A program made the position numbers and the translations under genes. From contig JAJDEO010000019.1 of NCBI GenBank assembly GCA_029259745.1, positions 1 through 60,225 of the forward strand: 60,225 nucleotides of DNA, read 5' to 3'. Positions 19,314 to 28,371 of this stretch are shown in pieces. The first letter of the stretch is position 1. Each line of letters starts with the position of its first letter. The DNA is from Planctomycetota bacterium (GTDB lineage Bacteria > Planctomycetota > B15-G4). The notes below the pieces were generated by a model. It had not been told where the DNA came from. It was given only the letters and a program-made list of their open reading frames with translations, and searched no databases.

Positions 19314-20416
19314 GCCTCCTCCAGCTGCTGGCGCTGACGCAGGAGCAGCAGCAGGAAGAGCGGCCCGCCGACGAGCGACATCACGACGCCGGGCTGCAGC
19401 GCGGCGGCTCCGAGCGCGAGCACTTGCACGGTGTCGAGCAAGACGAGGAAGAGCGCGCCGCCGAGCAACGACGCGGGAAGGAGACGACGGTGACTCGTCG
19501 TTCCCGTCAGGCGCACCATGTGCGGGACGACGAGCCCGACGAACGCGATCTGACCGGCGACGGCCACGGCCGACGCAGCCGCCAACGACGACGCGATCAC
19601 GACGATGACGCGCACGCGCGTCGTCGCGACGCCGAGCGCGCGTGCGTCGCGCTCGCCCGTCTGGACGAGATCGAGTTCCCACGCGACGAACGGCGCCGCC
19701 GCGGCAGCGATGGCGAGTCCGCCCCAGACCGTCAGCGCGTGCGCGGCCGTGCGATCGTCGAGCGTCCCGAACGTCCACGACAAGATCGAGCGCGACACGT
19801 CCCAGTCGGCCAGCACGAGCCACGAGATCAGTGACAGCACACCGCCGATGCAAGTGTTCACGGCGATGCCTGTCAGCAGCAGCGTCGGCACCGACACGCG
19901 TCCGCCCGGCGAACCGAGCGCCACGACGATCGACACGGCGCCGATCGCGCCGACGGCGCCGAAGAGCGGGATGACATACGTCGCGCGCCCGAGATCCTCG
20001 GTGAGCAGAAGCGACGGGCCGTAGCCGGCGAGGAGCAGGATCGCGATGACCGCGCCGAGGCTCGCGCCGCTCGTCACGCCGAGGATCGACGGAGCGGCGA
20101 GGCCGTTGCGGAAGAGGCCTTGAACGTAGGCCCCCGAAAGCGCCAGGGCACCGCCCACGCCAGCCGTGGTCAACGCTCGCCACAAACGCAACTCGACGAT
20201 CGTCTGGCGTGTTCCATTGAGCGGCTCGCCCCAGCCGCAGGCCGCGAGCACGCCGCGCCAGGTGTCGCCCCATCCGAGCGAGCCCGTCACGCCGACCGTC
20301 GCCGACCAGAGGATGGCCACGGGAAGTACGAGCGCCAGCACCACGAGCAACCCCGAGGAGGGCGCGCGCGCTACTGCCAGTCGTGAATCGTCAGACGCTC
20401 GAGCTGCGGTTTCCAT
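19310..20416 (-). CDS. ABC transporter permease, FecCD/BtuC family
   Basis: Inner-membrane channel of an iron-complex or vitamin B12 importer. About 368 residues with eight to ten hydrophobic segments. Family motifs visible are LRLWRALTTAGVGGALALSG, GVTSGASLGAV, LTGIAVN and the coupling-helix region GQIAFVGLVVPHMVRL. Start 20416 (METAARAS) is chosen; it overlaps the end of the Dabb gene by 46 bases, and downstream starts would remove the first helix. No substrate-binding protein gene lies in the operon, so it must be encoded elsewhere or be replaced by an operon member. Confidence 0.9.
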   Translation of the reverse strand: METAARASDDSRLAVARAPSSGLLVVLALVLPVAILWSATVGVTGSLGWGDTWRGVLAACGWGEPLNGTRQTIVELRLWRALTTAGVGGALALSGAYVQGLFRNGLAAPSILGVTSGASLGAVIAILLLAGYGPSLLLTEDLGRATYVIPLFGAVGAIGAVSIVVALGSPGGRVSVPTLLLTGIAVNTCIGGVLSLISWLVLADWDVSRSILSWTFGTLDDRTAAHALTVWGGLAIAAAAAPFVAWELDLVQTGERDARALGVATTRVRVIVVIASSLAAASAVAVAGQIAFVGLVVPHMVRLTGTTSHRRLLPASLLGGALFLVLLDTVQVLALGAAALQPGVVMSLVGGPLFLLLLLRQRQQLEEA

Positions 20417-20769
20417 ACCTCGACGAGCCGAACATGGTCGGGGTGTTCGAGGTAGGCACGGTAGCCCTCGACGTCGGCGAAGGCCACGACGAGTCCGAGG
20501 TCGAAGTCGAGATCGATGCCAGCGCGCCCCATGTCGAACGGCTGACCGATGTCGTAGGCGACGACGCTCGGAATGCCAGCGAGCCAGCGATCGCAATCGG
20601 CGATGAGGGCCTCGACGTCGCCGGCGTCGACCAGATCGAAGAGGACGACATGGGTGATCACGCCGGGGTCATGCAATGAGGCGGGCCCCGCCTCGCGCTC
20701 CGGAACGGAACACGAGACGAGGCCCGTCAAGATCAGCACTGCGAGAGGACGCGACGTGATGGCTGTCAC
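20371..20769 (-). CDS. Dabb (stress-response A/B barrel) domain lipoprotein, GTG start
   Basis: About 132 residues. I propose a GTG start at 20769: GAGGA lies nine bases upstream, and the resulting N terminus is a lipoprotein signal with lipobox LVSC and Cys20. Residues about 37-130 are a Dabb ferredoxin-like barrel (HVVLFDLVDAGD, VVAFADVEGYRAYLEHPDH), a fold usually seen as a small cytosolic dimer. A lipidated form is unusual. The longer frame to 20994 is Arg/Ser-rich and antisense-like. It lies 28 bases after the sugar-dehydrogenase gene and overlaps the permease start, so it belongs to the same operon. Ligand unknown. Confidence 0.72.
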   Translation of the reverse strand: MTAITSRPLAVLILTGLVSCSVPEREAGPASLHDPGVITHVVLFDLVDAGDVEALIADCDRWLAGIPSVVAYDIGQPFDMGRAGIDLDFDLGLVVAFADVEGYRAYLEHPDHVRLVEVWKPQLERLTIHDWQ

Positions 20770-20797
20770 CCGAGACGAATCCTCGCAAGCTTCACGA

Positions 20798-22369
20798 TCA
20801 AGGGGCGGTGCCCTTGAGCGCGTTCGACAGCGCGACGTTGAACGTCGCACCGGCATCCTGGATCGCGTACTGGAAGAACAGCTCCGTACCCGACGGGACA
20901 CCCGACGGCCACGTGAACGGCAACGCGATGTTGCCGGCCGCGGTCGTCGTGAGGTTGACGCTGAGCACGATCGGGATCGTGACGAGCGTGCCACCCTTGA
21001 ACGGCACCGGCGTCTCGGCCGTCGAGACGAAGAGCACCGCGAGCGCGCTACCTGCTGCGTCCGTGAGGTTGATCTCGCCCGCCGAACCCGACGTCAGATC
21101 GCCGATACCCCAGAGGGTCGGATCACCGTTCGTGCCGGCCTTTGCAAAGCCACGACCTTCGAACGCCGTGCCGTTGTCGACGCGGTAGATGTTCCCGGTC
21201 TGCTCAACGATGAAGACGCGACCGTCGAGGTCCTGACCGAAGGACGTGATCTGGTTCAGCGTGAAGCCCGAGCTACCTTCGAGTTCGGCGTTGCGCTGCA
21301 CTTCGGTGGCACCCGGGCCGTCGAGCGTCCAGGTCTGGTCCGAGCAGTAGTCGGCGTAGAAGTACTGACCGTCGAGGTCCGGGATCTCCTTGCCGCGATA
21401 GACGTAGCCGCCCGTGATCGAGCAGCGACCACCAGCGTGGTTGTAGTCGAGGATCGGATCGGTGAGCGTCGGGTCGGCACACGTGCAACCGGACAGACCG
21501 GTGCACGAGAAGCCTTCCTTGCAGCGCCAGCCGAAGTTCAGACCCGCAACCGGCGAGCCGGCGTCGTACTCGACGAAGTCGACCTCTTCGATCGCGAACT
21601 GACCCACGTCGCCGATCCACAGGTCGCCCGTCTCCATGTCGAAGGAGAAGCGCCACGGGTTACGAAGACCGTAGTGGTAGATCGCATCGTCGAAACCATC
21701 GCCGGCAGCCGCGAACGGGTTGTCGCCCGGAATCGAGCCGTCATCGTTGACGCGCAGCATCTTGCCGAGCTGGTTGGCGCCAGACTGCGCGTTCCCACCT
21801 GCGACGTGACCCGAGCCCGAGTCGTTGGCGTTGCCGCCGTCACCCATGCCCACGTAGAGCTTGCCGTCGGGGCCGAATGCGATCATGCCGCCGTTGTGGT
21901 TGCTCTGCGGCTGGTTGATCGGACCGACGATCGTCAGGGCGCTGCCCGGATCGGCCGTGGTCGGAGAAGACGCCGTGTAGCGAGCGACGATGGTGTCGCC
22001 GCCGCCTGCCGACGCCGTGTAGTTGACGTAGAAGTAGCCGTTGTTGGCGTAATCGGGATGGAAGGCCATCCCGAGCAGACCCTGCTCGTTGCCGCCACTC
22101 GCCACCAGGGCGGTGAGGTCGAGGAACGTGCCGCCGACGGTGTAGGTGTCGGTGCCTGCGTCGTAGTTGAGGATCTCGATGTCGGCCTGGTTCTGTTCGA
22201 CGACGAACAGGCGCGACGAGTCGGTGGGGTCAGGCAGGATCAGGACAGCACGAGCAAAGTCGGCGCTGGTCGAAACCTGCTTGAGCGTGAGCGGAGTGGG
22301 TGTCTGGGCGATGGAGTCGACGCTGAACGCGCCGAGGGCCAATGCCGTCAGAGCCAGAAAACGCCTCAT
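20798..22369 (-). CDS. Secreted PQQ-dependent sugar dehydrogenase-like beta-propeller protein
   Basis: Glucose/sorbosone dehydrogenase family, periplasmic or surface. 523 residues with signal peptide 1-22 (FSVDSIAQ). Six-bladed propeller with family hallmarks: QGLLGMAFHPDY, NHNGGMIAFGPDGKLYVGMG and YHYGLRNPWRFSFD, the latter supplying cofactor-site Arg-Asn. A Cys-rich loop (CKEGFSC, GCTCADP) is inserted mid-protein. The last 95 or so residues are the shared beta-rich tail (PVPFKGGTLVTIP, FFQYAIQDAG, SNAL). GGAG nine bases before ATG 22369. Whether it binds PQQ or is a HHIP-like relative without the cofactor cannot be decided. First gene of the leftward run into the Dabb and ABC transporter genes. 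Confidence 0.85.
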   Translation of the reverse strand: MRRFLALTALALGAFSVDSIAQTPTPLTLKQVSTSADFARAVLILPDPTDSSRLFVVEQNQADIEILNYDAGTDTYTVGGTFLDLTALVASGGNEQGLLGMAFHPDYANNGYFYVNYTASAGGGDTIVARYTASSPTTADPGSALTIVGPINQPQSNHNGGMIAFGPDGKLYVGMGDGGNANDSGSGHVAGGNAQSGANQLGKMLRVNDDGSIPGDNPFAAAGDGFDDAIYHYGLRNPWRFSFDMETGDLWIGDVGQFAIEEVDFVEYDAGSPVAGLNFGWRCKEGFSCTGLSGCTCADPTLTDPILDYNHAGGRCSITGGYVYRGKEIPDLDGQYFYADYCSDQTWTLDGPGATEVQRNAELEGSSGFTLNQITSFGQDLDGRVFIVEQTGNIYRVDNGTAFEGRGFAKAGTNGDPTLWGIGDLTSGSAGEINLTDAAGSALAVLFVSTAETPVPFKGGTLVTIPIVLSVNLTTTAAGNIALPFTWPSGVPSGTELFFQYAIQDAGATFNVALSNALKGTAP

Positions 22370-22641
22370 GGGCTCGTTCTCCAGGCAGAATCGGGGAGGG
22401 AGGAGGGAGAGTTGCAGGCGCCACCGAGCGGCCGGTGGAGTGCTGGATCGGGTTCGCTGGACGCACGCCTGCTTCACGGATGTGAGCCTCTGAGGATACC
22501 ACGGGTTCGGGAAACAGCGCGGTCTCCCGACTTTCGTTCCAGACGGTGCAAGCGGGCGAGGAGCGGCGGCGGCTCGACGCCCGACGCGGTCAGAGCGGGC
22601 AGCGGTCAAGTCAGACGCGCCGGCCGGCCGATCGAGAGGGC

Positions 22642-24438
22642 ATGAATCCGCCACTCCGCAAGCTCGCCCGCTCGACCGCCCTCGCGCTCCTCGCTCTGAC
22701 CGTCTCGGCGGTGTCTCAGGCCGATCCAGGCTTCGAGACCGCCACCTGGCGCGGTCAAGACGTTGTCAGCGGAGAGGTTCTCGTCCAGTTCACGGACACC
22801 ACGACTCAGCAGGCTCAGGACGAGGTCCACGAGCGCCTGGGCGGCGTGCGGCTGACCACGCTCACGAGCCAGCTCGGCGTCGTGCGCGCACCCACGGCCG
22901 TGCCGCTCGACCTCACGCTGGAGCGCTACGCCGCCGACCCGGCCGTCGCCTTCGCCTACCCCAACACGATCCACCGCGCCCTCGAGCCGGCCGTCACGCC
23001 GACCGACGACCCGATGCTGGCGAGCCAGTGGGGACTCGTGTCGGTGCGCGCCTTCGAGGCCTGGACGATCGAGAGCGGCTCGTCCGACGTCGTGATCGCG
23101 ATCATCGACTCGGGACTCGACCGCGATCACCCCGACCTCGCCGACCACTACGCCTGGGGACTCGACACCTACGGCGCCGACACGGACCCCGACGACTACG
23201 ACGGTCACGGGACGCACTGCGCCGGCATCGCCGCCGCGGTGACGGGCAACGCCACGGGCGTCGCCGGCATCGCACGCGACTGTCGCGTCGCGGGGTACCG
23301 CTGCGGCAACTCATCGTTTCCGTCGTCGACGCTGATCGCCGCGATCCACGATGCGCGCACGCGCGGCGCGCACGTGCTCTCGATGTCGTGGGGCTCGTAC
23401 GGATCGAACCCCGCGATCCGTTCGGCGCTCGACGATGCGCTCGCCGACGGCTGCGTGCTCGTTGCCGCGGCGGGCAACGACGGAACGCAACAGAAGCTCT
23501 ACCCCGCCGCACTCGACACGGTGATCGCCGTCGGCGCGACAAAGCAGGGGGACGTCCGCGCGTCGTTCTCGAACCACGGCTCGTGGGTCTCGGTCGCCGC
23601 GCCGGGACAGCAGATCACGTCGACGTACAAGAACGGTCTCTACGCCACGCTCAGCGGCACGTCGATGGCAACGCCGCTCGTCGCCGGCGCGGCGGCGCTG
23701 GTCTACTCGCGCCTCGGCGGCGTGCGCAGTCCGTCCAACGCGGCTGCCGTGCGCGCGGCGCTCGAAGACTCGGCCGTCGACATCGGCGGTTGGCTCGCGC
23801 ACGGTCGGATCGACGTCGTTGCAGCGCTCGGCGAAGTCGACCCACCGGGACAGAGCGACATCGTGCCGGTGATCGCGTCGGTGTCTCCGCCGAGCTGGCC
23901 GGCGCTCGGCGGCACGCACGTCACGCTCACGGGCACGGGCTTCCTCGGTGTCGACACGATCACCGTCGGCGGCGCGTCCGTCCTCGCGTCGTCGCAAGGT
24001 GTCGTCTCCGACACCGAGTACGTCTTCACGACGTCCGACGCATCGGCGCTCGGGAGCACGGCGATCGTGCTCGCGAAGGGCCCGCTCACGAGCGCGCCGT
24101 TCGCCGGCACCGTCACCGAGACGACGCCGCCGCGCCTCGAGATCCCGTCGGCGATCGCCACGGGCGTCGGCTTCGAGTGGCGCATGGGCGGCGCCGTCGA
24201 CTCCCCGGCCCTGCTCATCATGTCGCTCGGTTCCGACACGTTCATGTACCGCGGCTTTCCCGTGCTCATTCAGATGACCGTCTTGTGGAGCGACCAGCTC
24301 GACGGCACGGGTCTGGCGACCTTGGGAGCAATTTGCCCGCCGGGCTTCAACGGACTGACTTTCCACAGCCAGCTCGCCACGATCGACCACGGCTCGTTCG
24401 GCGCCTCGACCGTGCGCACCACGACGATCAACCAATAA
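22642..24438 (+). CDS. Secreted subtilisin-family serine protease with IPT/TIG domain
   Basis: Extracellular S8 peptidase, 598 residues. Signal peptide 1-27 (TVSAVSQADPG), then a fervidolysin-like N-terminal prodomain (GEVLVQFTDTT). Catalytic triad Asp156 (IAIIDSGLD), His189 (DGHGTHCAG) and Ser341 (LSGTSMATPLVAG) complete. A TIG/IPT immunoglobulin-like domain follows at about 415-500 (VIASVSPPSWPALGGTHVTLTG). The last 95 or so residues weakly match the C-terminal tail of neighbouring secreted proteins (MYRGFPVLIQMTVLW). GAGAGGG precedes the ATG at 22642; the upstream open frame is not protein-like. Divergent from the sugar dehydrogenase gene across 272 bases in which I saw no clear promoter. 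Confidence 0.92.
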   Translation: MNPPLRKLARSTALALLALTVSAVSQADPGFETATWRGQDVVSGEVLVQFTDTTTQQAQDEVHERLGGVRLTTLTSQLGVVRAPTAVPLDLTLERYAADPAVAFAYPNTIHRALEPAVTPTDDPMLASQWGLVSVRAFEAWTIESGSSDVVIAIIDSGLDRDHPDLADHYAWGLDTYGADTDPDDYDGHGTHCAGIAAAVTGNATGVAGIARDCRVAGYRCGNSSFPSSTLIAAIHDARTRGAHVLSMSWGSYGSNPAIRSALDDALADGCVLVAAAGNDGTQQKLYPAALDTVIAVGATKQGDVRASFSNHGSWVSVAAPGQQITSTYKNGLYATLSGTSMATPLVAGAAALVYSRLGGVRSPSNAAAVRAALEDSAVDIGGWLAHGRIDVVAALGEVDPPGQSDIVPVIASVSPPSWPALGGTHVTLTGTGFLGVDTITVGGASVLASSQGVVSDTEYVFTTSDASALGSTAIVLAKGPLTSAPFAGTVTETTPPRLEIPSAIATGVGFEWRMGGAVDSPALLIMSLGSDTFMYRGFPVLIQMTVLWSDQLDGTGLATLGAICPPGFNGLTFHSQLATIDHGSFGASTVRTTTINQ

Positions 24439-24466
24439 GCGGACCGCGCGCCCGTCTGCTGAACAG

Positions 24467-25062
24467 CTACGGGCTCGTGATGAGGAGCGTGTTGCTCGCC
24501 GAGAATCCCGCCGGCCCTCCCGCGTCGGCGACCCAGAGCTGCAGTCCGACCTGAGCACCGGGTGGGACGGTCACGGGCCACGTCCCGCCGATGTCCAGCA
24601 TCCCGCCCGCGTCGGTGGCAAGCGGCAACACCACGTCGGGCGTCGGGACGAGCACGCCACCGAACACGGGTTGCGGAGTGGTCGCTCTGCCGAGGACGAG
24701 GAATGCCGGAGCGCTCGGCAGCGTGCGGCTCGCCAACACGTCCACGGGCTGGTCGACAGCCACGGTTCCCCAGAGATCGAGGCGCGGTGTTCCGAACGCC
24801 CCCGCGAGGCCGCCGTGGAGATCGACGACAGCTGCGTCGTCCTCGAACCATCCGAGCACTTCCTCGCCCTCGTCGTTGCCGATGAGGCACACCACGCGAG
24901 AGCCAGAAGGCACGACGCCGAAGTGGCCCGCGATGCCGGCGACACGCTCGTCGCCCGGTTGATCCCGCAGCGCGACGGCTGCACCGCACGCCGCCGGCCC
25001 GCGATGCGTTCCGGAACGTCGCCAAACTCCGCGCGAGGCGTGCCGCCGATGAGGCGCGGACG
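24467..25062 (-). pseudogene. 5'-truncated remnant of a secreted protein gene carrying the shared C-terminal domain
   Basis: From about 24980 down to 24467 one frame reads like a real protein: VVPSGSRVVCLIGNDEGEE, then PQPVFGGVLVPTPDVVLPL, LQLWVADAGGPAGFSASN and a stop. The end matches the tail domain of 12446-15016 and 20798-22369. No start codon with a signal peptide exists. Upstream, protein-like sequence (RLIGGTPRAEFGDVPERIAG) continues in a different frame directly after the methyltransferase stop, suggesting a frameshift near 24998 and loss of the 5' end where the methyltransferase gene now stands. It could alternatively be a read-through tail; expression is doubtful. Confidence 0.6.
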
Positions 25063-25065
25063 ACG

Positions 25066-25719
25066 TCAGTCTTCGCGCACCGCCACCCAGAGGCCGTCGC
25101 CGACGGGAACGATCACGCCGTGCAGTCCCGTCTGCTTCGCCATGTGATCGTTGAACGCCTTCACGGCGCCGACCTCGGGATCCGTCGGACGCTCGTCGAA
25201 CAGCTGGCCGAAGGCAAACGCGTTGTCGACCATGATCAGGCCGCCACGCCGAACCAGGCGCCGCGCGTGCTCGAGGTACGTCGGGTAGTTCGACTTGTCG
25301 GCATCGAGGAACGCGGCGTCGAAGACCTCGTCGGCGAGCGTCGGGAGGACGTCGGCGCCCTTGCCGCGCAGCACCTCGACGCGCCCCGCGACGTCCGACT
25401 TCGCAACCCATTCCTCCGTGAAGTCGGCATGGTGGTCGGAGAGCTCGATCGTCTGCACACGGCCGTCGCTCGGCAAGGCGCGCGCCATCGTGATTGCGGA
25501 GTAGCCCGCGAGCGTCCCGACTTCGACCACTGTTTCGGCGCGCACGAGCTTCAGCAGGATCTGCATGAAGCTGGCCTGCTCGGGCGAGATCCAGATCGGC
25601 GGAATGCCTGCCTCGTGCGCCGCAGCCTTGAGGTCGACGAGGAAGTCGTCCTCGGGTCGCGTGCGTTCTGCGAGGTAGGCGAAGTGCTGCGCCGTCACGA
25701 GCGTGGGGTTGGCGGACAT
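25066..25719 (-). CDS. SAM-dependent O-methyltransferase (caffeoyl-CoA/catechol type)
   Basis: Transfers methyl from S-adenosylmethionine to a hydroxyl of a small aromatic or related acceptor. 217 residues, normal for Methyltransf_3. SAM-binding motif VVEVGTLAGYSAITMA, second acidic strand QTIELSDHHADF, and metal/catalytic region FLDADKSNYPTYLE then MVDNAFAFG with the metal-ligand Asp and Asn. Start 25719 (MSANPTLVT) has AGAGAGAA upstream; a longer frame is not family-like. Divergent from the M32 peptidase gene across 167 bases. Its stop abuts the remnant at 24467-25062. Substrate unknown. Confidence 0.88.
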   Translation of the reverse strand: MSANPTLVTAQHFAYLAERTRPEDDFLVDLKAAAHEAGIPPIWISPEQASFMQILLKLVRAETVVEVGTLAGYSAITMARALPSDGRVQTIELSDHHADFTEEWVAKSDVAGRVEVLRGKGADVLPTLADEVFDAAFLDADKSNYPTYLEHARRLVRRGGLIMVDNAFAFGQLFDERPTDPEVGAVKAFNDHMAKQTGLHGVIVPVGDGLWVAVRED

Positions 25720-25886
25720 CGGGTTCTCTCTGGAGTCGGTGCGCGCGATCGTCAACGCTGGACCCCGTGCATGCAAGCGATGCGCGCGCGGACGTGCCGA
25801 CGTTTCACGAGGCCCGGCTATACATCCGTCGATCAGACACGGACAATCCGCACTCACCCATTCAGCACCGCCAGGAGACCGTTCCC

Positions 25887-27386
25887 ATGTCCAAGACCGC
25901 CTACCAAGACGTCGAACGACGCTTCGCCGAGATCGTCGACCTCTCGAGCGGGGTCGAGATCCTGAGCTGGGATCAGGAAGTCATGATGCCGCCGGGCGGG
26001 GCCGAGACACGGGCCCAGACGATGGCGACCCTGCAAGGCGTGATCCACGAGCGCATGACGTCGCCCGACCTCGTCTCGACCGTGCGCACGGCCCAGCGTG
26101 GGCGTGCCAAGCTCACACCGCGCCAGCGTCGCGGTCTCGAGCTCGTGCGCCGCTCCGTCGACAAGGCCACCTGCGTGCCGGCCGACCTCGCGCGCGAGCT
26201 GTCGCTGGCCCAGAGCCGCGGACTCGAGGCGTGGCGTGTCGCCCGGACGAACTCCGACTTCGGCGCCTTCGTGCCGGCGCTCGAGACGATCGTCGACCTC
26301 GTGCGCCGCAAGGCACAGCTGCGCGCCGGCAAGAACGGCGCGCTCTACGACGCACTCCTCGACGACTACGAGCCCGGCATGACGACGGAGCGTCTCGACG
26401 AGCTGCTCGACGAACTCGAGGCGATCACGGTGCCGCTCGTGCGCAAGGTCGTGCAGAGCGACGTGCGCGTCGACGTGCGGCCGTTCGTCGGCAAGTTCAA
26501 GATCGATGCGCAGCGTGACTTCGCACGCCAGGTTTCCGAGGCCATGGGGATCCGCTTCGACCAAGGGCGTCTCGATCTCTCGACGCATCCCTTCTGCGGC
26601 GGCACGGGCCCCGGCGACGTGCGCATGACGTCACGCTACGACGAGAACGACATGCGCGGCGGGCTCTTCGGTGTGATCCACGAGTCGGGCCACGGCCTCT
26701 ACGAACAGGGGCGCGACCCGAACAAGCGTCGCACGCCACTCGGCGGTGCGATTTCGATGGGCATCCACGAGAGTCAGTCGCGTCTGTGGGAGAACAACGT
26801 CGCGCGCGGCAAGCCCTTCTGGGAAGCCTGGTACGACCGTTTCATCGATGCCCATCCCAAGCTGCGCAAGTTCGACGTCGACGCCATCTGGCGCGCCGCG
26901 AACATCGTCGAGCCGTCGATGATCCGCGTCGAAGCCGACGAGCTCACGTACAACCTGCACATCATTCTGCGCACGCGCATCGAGCGCGATCTCATCAGCG
27001 GAGAGATCGACGTCACCGACCTGCCAGCGCGCTGGAACGAGTCGATGCAGTCGATGCTCGGCATCACACCGGCCGACGATGCCGAGGGAGTCTTGCAGGA
27101 CATCCACTGGGCCATGGGCGCGATCGGATACTTCCCGACCTACAGCCTCGGCAACCTCTACGCCGCGCAGTTCATGGAAGCGGCGCGCAGCTCGATCCGC
27201 GGCCTCGACCGCAAGATCGCGAAGGGTGACATGCTCACCCTGCGCACGTGGCTGGCCGACAACATCCATCGCCACGACCAGACGTTCACGGCCGAGAAGA
27301 TCGTCAAGCGTGTCACCGGCAAGCCGCTCGGCACGGAGGCCTTTGCGCGTCACATCCGCAAGAAGGTCAAGGCGATCTACGGCTGA
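25887..27386 (+). CDS. M32 family carboxypeptidase (Taq type)
   Basis: Cytosolic zinc or cobalt carboxypeptidase. 499 residues, full length. Metal ligands are in HESGH (265-269) and HE at 294-295 (GIHESQSRLWENN). Other family signatures include WDQEVMMPPGG near the N terminus, HPFCGGTGPGDVRMTSRY, RVEADELTYNLHI and LGNLYAAQF. AGGAGA lies about eight bases before the ATG at 25887. The gene overlaps the convergent methyltransferase gene by ten bases at the stop codons. Confidence 0.95.
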   Translation: MSKTAYQDVERRFAEIVDLSSGVEILSWDQEVMMPPGGAETRAQTMATLQGVIHERMTSPDLVSTVRTAQRGRAKLTPRQRRGLELVRRSVDKATCVPADLARELSLAQSRGLEAWRVARTNSDFGAFVPALETIVDLVRRKAQLRAGKNGALYDALLDDYEPGMTTERLDELLDELEAITVPLVRKVVQSDVRVDVRPFVGKFKIDAQRDFARQVSEAMGIRFDQGRLDLSTHPFCGGTGPGDVRMTSRYDENDMRGGLFGVIHESGHGLYEQGRDPNKRRTPLGGAISMGIHESQSRLWENNVARGKPFWEAWYDRFIDAHPKLRKFDVDAIWRAANIVEPSMIRVEADELTYNLHIILRTRIERDLISGEIDVTDLPARWNESMQSMLGITPADDAEGVLQDIHWAMGAIGYFPTYSLGNLYAAQFMEAARSSIRGLDRKIAKGDMLTLRTWLADNIHRHDQTFTAEKIVKRVTGKPLGTEAFARHIRKKVKAIYG

Positions 27387-28309
27387 CGTGGTTCGGCGAG
27401 CGCGAGGAGATGGCTTCCGAAGGGAAGCGCCACGCGCGCGCCGAGCGCGTTCTCGACCGTCAGGACGCGGCGCACGATGCGTGCGAGCCTTCCTGTGGGC
27501 GGACGCAGTGCCCGGCGCCAGAACGTGAGAGCGTCGGGCAGCTCGGCGGGGATCGTCGAGCGGCGCGCGCCCCACCACGCGAGCGGCGTGATGGCGGCAT
27601 GGAAGGGCGTGAGGGCGACGAGCTCGAGGTCGGCGGCGTCGAGTGATGCGCGGAGCGTGCGTTTCGCGTAACGGCGCTTGTGGCCGCTCATGACGTCTTC
27701 GAGCGACCACAGCGCCATGCGCGCAGGCACGGTGACGAGCACGAGCCCGCCGGGGCGCAGGGCGTCGCGTGCGCCGCGCAACAGCTCCACGTCGTCATCG
27801 ACATGCTCGATCACGTCGCAGAGCGCCACGAGATCGACAGGGTCGGCAAGCGGAACGCGCGGGCTGCCCGTGCGGATCAGCGCCGACGACGTGCGCCGCC
27901 GCGCCTCGACGAGCCCCTCGCGTTGCATGTCGACGCCCACCATGGACAGCCCGAACGTCTGCTCGAGATGGCGCAGCACGAAGCCGGTCCCGCAGCCCAC
28001 CTCGACGCCGCTGCGCAGCGCCCGTGTCGCGACGTGCGGCCGCAGCGCGCGGGCGATGACGTCGTTGCGCGAGGCGTGCCACCAGTGGGTCTCTTCGACT
28101 TCCGCGACGAGCGCGTAGATCTCCGGCGGGTAGTCGCCGCTGCCGACCGCGTCGTCGAGGTCGAGGATCCCGTCGCACACGTCGACCCCCGCGCCGCACT
28201 GGTCGCAGCTCCAGTGCTGGGTCTCGGTCATCCACCGCTCGACGCGCCGCGGCGCGCCGCAGGTGGTGCAGGTGATGGTGACGTGATCGGCACTCAACGC
28301 AGCACTCAC
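27377..28309 (-). CDS. Class I SAM methyltransferase with N-terminal zinc ribbon-like segment
   Basis: Roughly 310 residues. N-terminal CTTC and CDQC pairs suggest a small zinc ribbon. SAM-binding motif GVEVGCGTGFVLRHL, then VALCDVIEHVDDD and GGLVLVTVPA, typical of Methyltransf_11/23 enzymes in surface-glycan or lipid-carrier clusters (also HWWHASRND). Start is uncertain: I chose GTG at 28309 because it lies just ahead of the first Cys pair; a TTG at 28297 or GTG at 28387 (overlapping the divergent GT2 gene) are possible. Convergent with and overlapping the M32 gene by ten bases. Acceptor unknown. Confidence 0.75.
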   Translation of the reverse strand: MSAALSADHVTITCTTCGAPRRVERWMTETQHWSCDQCGAGVDVCDGILDLDDAVGSGDYPPEIYALVAEVEETHWWHASRNDVIARALRPHVATRALRSGVEVGCGTGFVLRHLEQTFGLSMVGVDMQREGLVEARRRTSSALIRTGSPRVPLADPVDLVALCDVIEHVDDDVELLRGARDALRPGGLVLVTVPARMALWSLEDVMSGHKRRYAKRTLRASLDAADLELVALTPFHAAITPLAWWGARRSTIPAELPDALTFWRRALRPPTGRLARIVRRVLTVENALGARVALPFGSHLLALAEPRQP

Positions 28310-28371
28310 AGCGAAGACGGACTCGCGGGAACGCGCTCGCAGCCGAGCGCCGAAGCCGTCATCATCACTTC

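Noticed and set aside
17207..22369. Cobalamin riboswitch upstream of the FecCD/BtuC-like operon
   Set aside because: I looked in 20417-20797 and 22370-22641 for a B12-box-like sequence and structured leader and saw none.
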